A stretch of DNA of 64,000 nucleotides from JABHGY01 sp964525185. Its GTDB lineage: Bacteria > Fidelibacterota > Marinisomatia > Marinisomatales > UBA1611. The position numbers and the translations under genes are program-made. This document shows, one piece after another, positions 1-7,931 of the stretch. Position 1 is the stretch's first letter. Each line of letters begins with the position of its first letter. The stretch lies in contig CAZGFQ010000001.1 of the NCBI GenBank assembly GCA_964525185.1, positions 37,614 through 101,613 on the forward strand, given 5' to 3'. The notes under the pieces were generated by a model. It was not told the origin of the DNA, searched no databases, and saw nothing but the letters and a program-made list of their open reading frames with translations.

Positions 1-2608
1 CATGGTCGTGACAAACACCGTTTAACCCACACGAAAAATCCGTATAATCATCTGGATTGACATGACATTCCGCCTCGCAGCTGGTCCATTCATCCTCGTG
101 TTCTCCTGAATAAATGGGGAAGTAATCCCCATCATGATCAAAGGTCACATCATCCCAATCCTCCGTGGTATGGCAGGCTTCGCAATTGGTGGGATCCCCA
201 TCATTATGCTCTTCATAAAAATCTTCCATATGACAAGATGCACACCCCTCGGTAATAGATGAATGATTAAAATCGACGTCTTCCCAATCTGATGTTGAAG
301 TATGGCATTGTTCACATTCGGTTGGGAATCCATCATCATGTTCTTCTTCAAAATCCGCCATGTGGCAATCTGCACATCCTGTTGTGATGTTGGTATGTTC
401 AAAGGTTGCTCCTTCCCATGTATCTGTTCCTGTATGGCAATTTTCACATGTTTCAGAAAAACCTTGTCCAGTTGTATGGGGCGGATTTGACGCATTTTGG
501 TAATCCACAAAATGGCAGGTGGCGCAAGGCGCACTCAAAGTATGAGCATAAATATCAGGCGACCAACCTAAAGGATTATGACATTCTTCACAAATATCAA
601 CAGAATATCCATAAACACTATGGTCAGGATCAGTTGTTTCATTAAAATCGGATAAGTGACATTGGCCATCCTGACATGAATTTGGTGTATTATTAATAAT
701 ATTATTGATGTGACAATCATTACAGTCAGTCGTTAAATGTAATCCAAACAGAATAAAAGATGTTTGATCTTCTGTATGGGGAAACGGATCAATAATCCAT
801 TCCGAGGAATTGGGGTGGCAGAGCGCACAATCTGTGCTAATATTATTATTGCCATGGATTGGATCAGTACTATTTTCATGTTCCGGAGTATGACATTCTT
901 GACAATTTGTTTCTGTGAAATTGACATGATCAAAAATCAATTCTTCCCAAGATTGATCCGCATGGCATAACGCACAATTGTTGTTTATATTATGAGATGT
1001 ATGGTTATAATCTGACGTTGTGGAATTGGTTGTAGCCAACCCACCATCAATATGGCATCCAGAGCAGTCTGATGGTAAATCAAAATTTCCAACATCATGG
1101 CATTGTTCACAATCGATTAAAGCGTGGGCTCCACCAAGAGGAAAGTCTGTTAAGGAATGGTCAAATTCTGCCCCTTCCCATGTTTCAGTTGAATGGCACA
1201 CTTCACAATTTTGACTATATTGGTCATCTGAATGAGATGGAGAATCAGGATAAACAGATGTGCCTGTTTCATTAAAATCTTGCTCGTGACAAGACCAACA
1301 GTCGTTGGGTGTATTATTGTATATTTCATTTACATGACAGGATTCGCAATTAGTAGTAAGGTGTGCACCTGTCAAAAGATAATCTGTTTGTGAGACTGTA
1401 TGGGTGAAGGGCGAAATAGTCCACGATTCTGTTGTGGCATGACATACTTCACAATCGGGACTGATATTTCCATCAGCATGTGGTGGGTTGATGGAATTGA
1501 TTTGTTCGGGAATATGGCAGGATTTGCAATCCGTATTGGTAAAATTGATATGATTAAAAATAAGTTCAGCCCAATGTGATCCCACGTGGCAGTTTTCACA
1601 GGTTTCATTGATTTGATGTGACTCATGATCATAGTCCGATTGGAGAGAATTTGTCGAAGCTAATCCGCCATCAACATGGCACCCAGCACAATCCATTGGA
1701 AGATCATAATTCCCGTCGCCGTGACATTGGTTACAGGTAATTGTATTATGCGCATCTAGAAGTGGGAATTCCGTTTCATTATGATCAAAAACTGCACCTT
1801 TCCATGTGCTCGTTGAATGGCATGCTAAACAATCTTGAGAATACCCAGCTTCAATATGACTTGGAGCATCAGGGAAAACGGATGTTCCTGTTTCGATAAA
1901 TTCTGTTTCATGGCAGGACCAACAATTTTCCGGAAAATCATATGTTCCCCCCGAATGACATTTAGCACATGGGGTAGATTTATGGGCTCCATCTAAAATA
2001 AAATCTGAAACTAATTCATGGACAAACGTAGATGGTGTCCAAGATGATTGACTCGTTGAATGGCATTCTTCACAGTCAGTATTTAGTCTTGATTCGATGT
2101 GAGCTGGATTTGTGGAACGATCATAATCAAGCCGATGACAATCATAACAATCAGTCGGGGTCAAATCAAAGTTTGTCATAGGTGTTTCTGTGTGGCATTC
2201 CCGACATAGTGTTTGTTTATGAGAGCCTAATAATGAAAATTGTGTTAATTCATGATTAAATGTCTTAGTTGTGACTTGCCAGGAATCATTTCCATGACAT
2301 TGAGCGCAGTCATTTCCTAACTTATTTTTATGTACATCCAGATGGCATGATGAACATTCATTTTCATCTAGACTAAATTGATGCTTTTCAGCCACGGTAT
2401 TTCCTTGGTGGCAAGATGCGCAATCTTGAATACGATGACTCCCTTGCAATGGGAAATTGGTTATTGAGTGGGAGAACCCTTTTAAACTCAATGTAGTCCA
2501 ATCATCTCCGCCATGACAATCGCTACATTCAAGCCCAGCCACATTGAGTTCTTGATTCTGAGCAGAAATAGTCCATTGCAATAGCATGATTAAAAAGAAC
2601 CTTTTCAT
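1..2608 (-). CDS. Giant multihaem c-type cytochrome, about 34 haem motifs, 3' end outside window
   Basis: The frame stays open from an ATG at 2608 to the window edge (869 codons seen). It begins with a signal peptide (MKRFFLIMLLQWTISAQ), so the product is exported. I count 31 CXXCH motifs plus three expanded ones near the visible C-terminal end: C-x4-CH near 655-675, C-x3-CH near 70-85 and C-x5-CH near 10-30. Spacing is regular, and an eight-haem unit of 207-208 residues repeats in tandem. The ATG overlaps the stop of the upstream 17-haem gene (ATGA), so the two are translationally coupled. The role is inferred as a periplasmic or extracellular electron wire, terminal component of the operon that starts at 7129. 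I cannot name a characterised family member; electron transfer is certain in kind, the acceptor is unknown. Confidence 0.9.
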   Translation of the reverse strand, partial: MKRFFLIMLLQWTISAQNQELNVAGLECSDCHGGDDWTTLSLKGFSHSITNFPLQGSHRIQDCASCHQGNTVAEKHQFSLDENECSSCHLDVHKNKLGNDCAQCHGNDSWQVTTKTFNHELTQFSLLGSHKQTLCRECHTETPMTNFDLTPTDCYDCHRLDYDRSTNPAHIESRLNTDCEECHSTSQSSWTPSTFVHELVSDFILDGAHKSTPCAKCHSGGTYDFPENCWSCHETEFIETGTSVFPDAPSHIEAGYSQDCLACHSTSTWKGAVFDHNETEFPLLDAHNTITCNQCHGDGNYDLPMDCAGCHVDGGLASTNSLQSDYDHESHQINETCENCHVGSHWAELIFNHINFTNTDCKSCHIPEQINSINPPHADGNISPDCEVCHATTESWTISPFTHTVSQTDYLLTGAHLTTNCESCHVNEIYNNTPNDCWSCHEQDFNETGTSVYPDSPSHSDDQYSQNCEVCHSTETWEGAEFDHSLTDFPLGGAHALIDCEQCHDVGNFDLPSDCSGCHIDGGLATTNSTTSDYNHTSHNINNNCALCHADQSWEELIFDHVNFTETNCQECHTPEHENSTDPIHGNNNISTDCALCHPNSSEWIIDPFPHTEDQTSFILFGLHLTTDCNDCHINNIINNTPNSCQDGQCHLSDFNETTDPDHSVYGYSVDICEECHNPLGWSPDIYAHTLSAPCATCHFVDYQNASNPPHTTGQGFSETCENCHTGTDTWEGATFEHTNITTGCADCHMADFEEEHDDGFPTECEQCHTSTSDWEDVDFNHSSITEGCASCHMEDFYEEHNDGDPTNCEACHTTEDWDDVTFDHDGDYFPIYSGEHEDEWTSCEAECHVNPDDYTDFSCGLNGVCHDH
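713..1957 (-). repeat. Tandem octahaem coding repeat, two full units of 621 and 624 nt
   Basis: Within the giant cytochrome, the haem motif at about 1957 (CAKCH) is matched at about 1336 (CESCH) and again at about 712 (CNDCH), each preceded by a related hydrophobic-Gly-x-His segment. The intervening motifs fall at corresponding offsets, including a CWSCH as second motif in both complete units and a similar C-[AS]-G-CH as fifth. A third copy starts at 712 but drifts out of register after its third motif. The units have diverged at DNA level, so the duplication is old. Confidence 0.75.
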
Positions 2609-4011
2609 CGGATATCACCCGTGAGTTTGTGACAATCAACGCACCGGCTTGGGATAGGTTGATAGCGCGTAAATATTCCCACCTCATCTCGTTCAGTTGG
2701 GTGGCAATCTTGACAAGGAACATTTTGATGTTTTCTGTCTAAAGGGAATTGGGTTGAATCGTGTTGAAATTCTATAGTATTAAATGATGCTGATATGTGG
2801 CAAGATTCACATGTATTATTGTAATGAATCGCAAATTGATTTCGGTGTTCATCTTTATGACAAATTTTGCATTCCGGGTTTTCCCATGTAAACTGAATTT
2901 GTGATTTTCCCGATTTTGTCTGGTAGGGTTTATGACATTGATTGCACGGAACTGCCATATGCCCACCATCCAATACAAAACGCGAAATAAGGTGCATAGA
3001 AAAAGTAAATGTGGTTGGTTTAAATCCATTTACGGTATGACATGCAGCACAATCGCCTCCATCTTGTCTTCGGGTAAATTGTCCTTCATGATAATCGGCA
3101 TGGCACGCTTGACAAGAAAGGTATAAGGGGAGAGTACCTGCTAAAGTTTGGTTATGGCAATCCATGCATTTCACATTTGCATGTTTTCCGTCCAATGGGT
3201 ATTTCGTTTTGGAATGATCAAAAGATTTTGTTTTTTTCCAATTTTCTGTGATGTGGCAGGATTCACATTTATTCCCGTAACTGCCTTTGTGATAATCAGT
3301 ATGGCATGAAGTACAGGATTCAAAATCGATTCCGGTAAGTTGCTGAACGGGTGGATTCCAATCTAAATGTTTTGTATGACATTTTTCGCAATCCACTTTT
3401 TTATGGGCTCCAGTCAGATGAAATTGAGAATTTTTATGATTAAAAGATTTGGATGCATCGGTCCAATTATTCACATTATGACATGATTGACAATCAGATC
3501 CAACTTCACCTTTATGAATGTCACTATGGCAACTTTGGCAATCTTGAGATAAACCTAAAAAAGTGCGATCTAATACAGGGAATGTGGTATTTTCATTTGC
3601 CCATTTGATGATAGGTTCCCAGACAATATTTTCTGCAGAGTGACATTCTCCACATTTAACTTTTCTATGTTTACCTTCTAATCGATATCCCGTTTCATTA
3701 TGGTCAAATTTGGCCATATTTTTTGGCCAAAATACCAATTCAAATTCTTTTCCATTATGATCGGAGTGGCATAGACCACAATCTTTTTTTCGATCATCCC
3801 GATGATAACCCTTGTTTTGGTCCATCTTAATTTTCAAAGGTGTATGGCATTTTACACAGCCATCTGAAATTTCTTTTTTACCCAACTCATGACATTGGAC
3901 GCAATTGGAGGTGCCTTCCAAATCCGCGTGGTATTTGGATAAAGGTCCAGGGGAAAATTGACTAAATATTACCGATGTCATCATCATGAATTGAAGGATC
4001 AGTTTTTTCAT
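2605..4011 (-). CDS. 17-haem c-type cytochrome (cytochrome c3-like repeats)
   Basis: Exported multihaem cytochrome with 17 CXXCH motifs in about 468 residues. Several repeat units carry a Phe-Asp-His...Pro-Leu-x-Gly-x-His...C-x2-CH pattern typical of multihaem c3-like proteins. I chose the ATG at 4011 because it gives a clean signal peptide (MKKLILQFMMMTSVIFSQ); a TTG at 4038 would add nine residues before it. It lies 33 nt after the FNR-like gene and its TGA overlaps the start of the 34-haem gene. The family fold and electron-carrier role are secure. Its place as the intermediate between the membrane b-type cytochrome and the giant cytochrome is inferred from gene order. Confidence 0.9.
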   Translation of the reverse strand: MKKLILQFMMMTSVIFSQFSPGPLSKYHADLEGTSNCVQCHELGKKEISDGCVKCHTPLKIKMDQNKGYHRDDRKKDCGLCHSDHNGKEFELVFWPKNMAKFDHNETGYRLEGKHRKVKCGECHSAENIVWEPIIKWANENTTFPVLDRTFLGLSQDCQSCHSDIHKGEVGSDCQSCHNVNNWTDASKSFNHKNSQFHLTGAHKKVDCEKCHTKHLDWNPPVQQLTGIDFESCTSCHTDYHKGSYGNKCESCHITENWKKTKSFDHSKTKYPLDGKHANVKCMDCHNQTLAGTLPLYLSCQACHADYHEGQFTRRQDGGDCAACHTVNGFKPTTFTFSMHLISRFVLDGGHMAVPCNQCHKPYQTKSGKSQIQFTWENPECKICHKDEHRNQFAIHYNNTCESCHISASFNTIEFQHDSTQFPLDRKHQNVPCQDCHPTERDEVGIFTRYQPIPSRCVDCHKLTGDIR

Positions 4012-4044
4012 TTGGTGCACATTCAGGTTGCGTGTCAAGACACA

Positions 4045-4911
4045 TTAACCATAACTCTCATGCGTGATTTGCTTTTTCTCAATCCCCAAGCCATCCAGAG
4101 AAAGCAAGACAGATTCCAAAAATCTGGGGGCAGGGGCAATTCCTTCTTTTCGTGCAGAGATCTTTTCATATTTTGATATACCCGGACCGCACAAATAAAT
4201 CTGTGGGTGGTCCATTTTAGCCAATTCTCGTTCAATCCGTTCAGGGGTGATTCTGCCTGTTTGATAGGGAAGATTAAATCCATCCGGTTCTTCACGAGTG
4301 AATAAAAAATCAACCGTTAATTGATCAGGGAATTCCATTTGTAAATCGATCAATTGTTTTCCAAAAATGGTATTGTTCCAAGATTGATTGCTATAAACCA
4401 AGGTGTGTTTGATATCCGGGTAAAATTTTAAGGCATATTTTAATATACTATAATTGGGGACAATACCACTTCCTGCACAAATGTGTAGAATTTCGCTGGG
4501 CAAGGGTTCATTTTTTGGCAATGTGTAAGGTCCCGTAAATCCGGTCACTATCATTTTTGAACCTTTGTGCGTTCTTTTCGCAAGGATTGGAGAAAGGAGA
4601 GGCGGATACTTGGATTTTCCCGGATAATACATTTCTTCTTTGATGGTAATAGCCAGATATTTTTCATCTGGAGAACTGGATAAAGAATAAGCTCTCGGAC
4701 TTTCCTTTTTACCTTTTTTATCTTCCAAAAAAGCCGTCCATCTTTCCAATGCTACAAATTGATGGGGATCAATGGTCAAAAAATGCCCTGGTTCATAATC
4801 CAATAAATCATTCCCGGTAAACAGAATTAATGTTGTTGTATCAGGCGTCTCTTCGATTACATCTGCGACCATGATTTCAAGTTTTTTTATTTTTTTACGA
4901 TTTGTGCTCAT
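4045..4911 (-). CDS. FNR-like FAD/NAD(P) oxidoreductase
   Basis: A 288-aa flavoprotein of the ferredoxin-NADP reductase superfamily. The FAD-binding RxYS motif is visible (RAYSLSSSP, residues 73-81), followed by the nucleotide-binding CAGSGIVPN (about 145-153) and the C-terminal YLCGPG. There is no signal peptide and no C-terminal 2Fe-2S ferredoxin domain, so it needs another protein as redox partner. Neighbours are an Fe-S/FAD oxidoreductase upstream (stop at 4950) and multihaem cytochromes downstream. I infer that it moves electrons between NAD(P)H and the membrane module at the cytoplasmic face; direction is not determinable from sequence. Confidence 0.85.
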   Translation of the reverse strand: MSTNRKKIKKLEIMVADVIEETPDTTTLILFTGNDLLDYEPGHFLTIDPHQFVALERWTAFLEDKKGKKESPRAYSLSSSPDEKYLAITIKEEMYYPGKSKYPPLLSPILAKRTHKGSKMIVTGFTGPYTLPKNEPLPSEILHICAGSGIVPNYSILKYALKFYPDIKHTLVYSNQSWNNTIFGKQLIDLQMEFPDQLTVDFLFTREEPDGFNLPYQTGRITPERIERELAKMDHPQIYLCGPGISKYEKISARKEGIAPAPRFLESVLLSLDGLGIEKKQITHESYG

Positions 4912-4949
4912 GCTTAAAATAGCTTCTCTTATAGTATTAACGACTGAAA

Positions 4950-6263
4950 CTAAGCCTTTGCTTCAACTTTTTTCCCAAATTCAATCCCGATAGAATTAAG
5001 CAGAGGAAAGGGTAATTCACCACCGGCGAATATAAATGTATAATCATTTTCTAATTCAACGGAAGAATCGGGAGTTTGCAAGGTGACTGTGGTGTTCGTA
5101 ATTTTTTTTGGATTAGAATTTAAAACAGCTTTCAATAATCCATTTGAAATTGCTTCTTCAATATGGGATTCATTTCTCGCTTTCAGGCGAAAGAAATTTT
5201 CCTTCCGATAAGAAATGGTTACCTCATTCCCCTCCTGATGGGCAAGTCCCAGAGCAGCTTCAATGGCACTATCTCCACCGCCAACGACTAAAAGTTTTTT
5301 ATGTTTATAGGTTTCTGCATCAATGAGCTTATACATCACTTTCCCTAATTCTTCTCCTGGAATGCCTAATTTCCTAGGAGTTCCTCTTCTGCCCAAAGCT
5401 AACACGACTCTGGAAGCCGAGGCGGGGCCAGAAGATGTTTCTATCGTAAAATTCCCTTGTTCGCCTGCAATTCCTTTCAATTGATGATTTGAAAGTAATC
5501 GAACTTTTTGTTCTCGGATAACTTTTTCCCAAATTGCCAATAAATCTTCTTTTTCATATTCGCCTTTTTCCAAAGCGCCAAATAAAGGTAATTCTACTGG
5601 CTGAACCAATACCAACTTTCTTCTTGGATATTGCAAGATGGTTCCACCGGGTTGATCCTGATCCAATACTAAATAATTGAGGCCCAATTCCTTAGCTCGC
5701 AATCCTGCGGACAACCCAGCAGGCCCTGCACCAATAATGACTACATCAAATTCAGCTTTTGAACTTTCATCCTTATTGCGATGTATATGATCCACAGCCG
5801 TAACGCCATGGCTGATGGCATTTTTAATTAAGGCTAAACCGCTCAATTCACCAATAATATAGAGCCCTGGAATATTGGTTTCAAAATCGTCCGATAATTG
5901 AGGAATATCTTCTCGTTGACTGATATCTCCTAATCCAATTTCAATCCCAGAAACCGGACACGCTTCAGCGCATTTTCCATGTCCTACACAATGGCTGCCG
6001 TGAATGATAGTTGCTTTCCCGTCAATCAATCCCAAGACTGTACCTTCTGGACACGCATCCACGCAAATACCACACCCAATACATAGCGATTGATTTATGA
6101 TCGGATGTTGTAACAAAGCTTTATCTTGTCTTTTTGCGCGGGTTTCCTCGAGTCGTTTTCGGGTAAGAGCGTCCTTTTTTTTCATGGTTTGAATGTAGGG
6201 AATCAAAAAAATAAGGATAATCATAATGCCGATTCCCCATGAGAGTAATAATTCTGTATTCAT
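4950..6263 (-). CDS. Membrane-anchored Fe-S / FAD NAD(P)-binding oxidoreductase
   Basis: A 437-aa protein with an N-terminal membrane helix (residues 6-25), a two-cluster ferredoxin-like segment (C61, C64, C67, C71; then C92, C98, C102) and a thioredoxin-reductase-like flavoprotein with FAD motif GAGPAGLSAG (about 178) and NAD(P) motif VVGGGDSAIEAA (about 326). The usual CxxC redox disulfide of thioredoxin reductase is not seen, so electrons probably leave through the Fe-S clusters. The second cluster motif has His95 where a second Cys is usual. The ATG at 6263 sits in a TGATG overlap with the upstream gene; a GTG four codons earlier is possible but less likely. Likely the electron-entry subunit beside the b-type cytochrome. 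Confidence 0.85.
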   Translation of the reverse strand: MNTELLLSWGIGIMIILIFLIPYIQTMKKKDALTRKRLEETRAKRQDKALLQHPIINQSLCIGCGICVDACPEGTVLGLIDGKATIIHGSHCVGHGKCAEACPVSGIEIGLGDISQREDIPQLSDDFETNIPGLYIIGELSGLALIKNAISHGVTAVDHIHRNKDESSKAEFDVVIIGAGPAGLSAGLRAKELGLNYLVLDQDQPGGTILQYPRRKLVLVQPVELPLFGALEKGEYEKEDLLAIWEKVIREQKVRLLSNHQLKGIAGEQGNFTIETSSGPASASRVVLALGRRGTPRKLGIPGEELGKVMYKLIDAETYKHKKLLVVGGGDSAIEAALGLAHQEGNEVTISYRKENFFRLKARNESHIEEAISNGLLKAVLNSNPKKITNTTVTLQTPDSSVELENDYTFIFAGGELPFPLLNSIGIEFGKKVEAKA

Positions 6264-7129
6264 CAAAACACCCACGTATAACCCATGGCAACGACCACGG
6301 TAACATGAATAATCATGATAACAATCATCGTGTATGCAAATGGCTTATGAATCACATGCCAATAATGAAAAAGAGAATGGGCTGCAGACCAAAATGCAAT
6401 TTGTCGATCCATTTTAACAATTTGACGTAAAGAATGCTTAAAAGATTTCATATCGGAATCTGAAACAGAAGCGGATGATTGAATATCTTTTTTAATTTTT
6501 TGCCATTTGAACCAACCGGTAATATCCATAAAAAGGATAGTAAAAATGCCCCATAACCCTCTTTTTTCAATTTGATCTGCACCAGATAAATCTCGGATGT
6601 GGTTAATGGTTTGGTTAGAAATACTAAATTTATTTTGAAAAGTTTGAATGATGTTCGAGAGATTGTCTTTGAATTCATCTCTTGTTAATTCTTTCCCACT
6701 GACACGATGAGGAATCTTGATATAGATATAACGTCCGATAAATCCACTGGAAGCCACAGCTACCATGGACCAATAAGAGATAGAAACCAAACCACCAAAT
6801 TTAAAAGCTGTATGAAAGGTGACGAGAATAGGTCCAGCTATTCCGAGAAAAATATGATAATTAAGCCATGTAGGCAATTTGCCCCATTTCTTAAAAATTC
6901 CAACACGCTTTCTCAGGGAATACGCAAACATAATGATCATCATTAAACTACCTGCAATTCCAAGTCCATGACCAATAAATCCACCTGGTTTCCACGCGCG
7001 ATGAAGAGCAATTCGGGGACGATCAATCATGGATGCACCATAATAGTCCCCCGCCGTCAGTAAAATCCACACAACAAACCCAAAGGTTATGAATGAAAAA
7101 AAGGTAATGATATATCGATGGATATTCAT
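6263..7129 (-). CDS. b-type cytochrome-like membrane protein
   Basis: A 288-aa polytopic protein and first gene of the leftward electron-transfer operon. Membrane helices lie near residues 8-28, 55-70, 90-110 and 115-135, followed by a charged loop (about 140-235) and C-terminal helices. Histidines sit inside or at the edge of helices (GHGLG, NYHIFLG, FHTAF, AAHSLFHYWHVIH, IIHVTVV), as expected for haem b ligands. It resembles the ferric-reductase/cytochrome b561-like class rather than the bc1 cytochrome b. Its stop overlaps the next start (TGATG). It probably carries electrons across the membrane between the Fe-S flavoprotein and the exported multihaem cytochromes. Confidence 0.7.
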   Translation of the reverse strand: MNIHRYIITFFSFITFGFVVWILLTAGDYYGASMIDRPRIALHRAWKPGGFIGHGLGIAGSLMMIIMFAYSLRKRVGIFKKWGKLPTWLNYHIFLGIAGPILVTFHTAFKFGGLVSISYWSMVAVASSGFIGRYIYIKIPHRVSGKELTRDEFKDNLSNIIQTFQNKFSISNQTINHIRDLSGADQIEKRGLWGIFTILFMDITGWFKWQKIKKDIQSSASVSDSDMKSFKHSLRQIVKMDRQIAFWSAAHSLFHYWHVIHKPFAYTMIVIMIIHVTVVVAMGYTWVF

Positions 7130-7173
7130 AACAAAAGTTACTTTAACAATTATGATAAACAGATTAAAATTTG

Positions 7174-7196
7174 ATTAGAAAATTCTAATATTAGAA
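7174..7196. promoter_or_regulatory. Triple inverted half-site ATTAGAA/TTCTAAT, candidate operator
   Basis: Between the leftward cytochrome operon (start 7129) and the rightward response regulator (start 7254) the sequence reads ATTAGAA, AA, TTCTAAT, ATTAGAA. This makes two overlapping inverted repeats with seven-base arms. The position suggests a shared operator, possibly for the adjacent OmpR-type regulator. Seen in sequence; the regulator is inferred. Confidence 0.5.
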
Positions 7197-7253
7197 TGGC
7201 AGTTATTTATACTATTCAGATGTAAATTAATAGATGAATCATTGGAGCAGTTT

Positions 7254-7931
7254 GTGCACATTCTCATCATAGAAGATGAATCTTTTATTGGCGAACATAT
7301 AAAATCGTCTTTGATAGATCGTGGGTTTTCCTGTAAATGGTTTCAGAATGGGGAAGATGGATTAGAGTCCGCTGTAGTGGATTCTTATGATTGTATTATT
7401 CTGGATAGACGCCTTCCAGATATGGAAGGGTTGGATATTTGCAAAGAAATTCGATATCAAGGCATCAGTACCCCCATTATTATGTTAACAGCAATGGCGG
7501 ATATTGACCAAAAAGTGGAGGGGTTGAATGCTGGAGCGGATGATTATATGACTAAACCCTTTTCTGCCGATGAATTGATTGCACGGTTAAATGCCGTTGT
7601 ACGTCGAATTACATTCCAAAAAAAACCAATACTTCAATTATCGAATGTAGAATTAAATCCATTAAAACGAACTGTAAAAGTGGATGGCAAATTGATTACA
7701 ATGTCAAATCGAGAATTTATATTATTACAATATTTAATGCACCATGGAGGAAAACCATTAACACGGAGTCAAATATTTGATCATGTATGGGGTGATTCCG
7801 GAGGTTCCGAATCTAATGTAGTTGATGTATATATAAATTACATTCGTAAAAAAATTGATATAAATCCAAAAATGGATTCGCACATTATTACAATGAGAGG
7901 ATATGGGTATAGGTTCAATGAAGATGCCTAA
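7254..7931 (+). CDS. OmpR/PhoB-family response regulator
   Basis: A 225-aa two-component regulator. The receiver domain has the acidic pair E7/D8, phospho-acceptor D51 in ILDRRLPD, and the conserved Thr and Lys (MLTA, TKPF). A C-terminal winged-helix DNA-binding domain ends with the typical IITMRGYGYRF segment. I chose GTG at 7254 over TTG at 7242 because GGAG at 7244-7247 lies six bases before it and the protein then starts directly with the first beta strand. It overlaps the sensor kinase gene by 14 nt. It is transcribed away from the multihaem cytochrome operon, which it may control. Confidence 0.9.
   Translation: MHILIIEDESFIGEHIKSSLIDRGFSCKWFQNGEDGLESAVVDSYDCIILDRRLPDMEGLDICKEIRYQGISTPIIMLTAMADIDQKVEGLNAGADDYMTKPFSADELIARLNAVVRRITFQKKPILQLSNVELNPLKRTVKVDGKLITMSNREFILLQYLMHHGGKPLTRSQIFDHVWGDSGGSESNVVDVYINYIRKKIDINPKMDSHIITMRGYGYRFNEDA

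Noticed and set aside
145..1632. Several 60-130-codon open frames on both strands within the giant cytochrome
   Set aside because: They are frame shadows; only the long minus-strand frame from 2608 shows a signal peptide and haem motifs throughout.
1..4000. Regularly spaced short repeats (ATGGCA/ATGACA with variable spacers) that could suggest a CRISPR or satellite array
   Set aside because: They are codons for the Cys-His end of CXXCH haem motifs on the minus strand. Spacing varies and spacers are coding.
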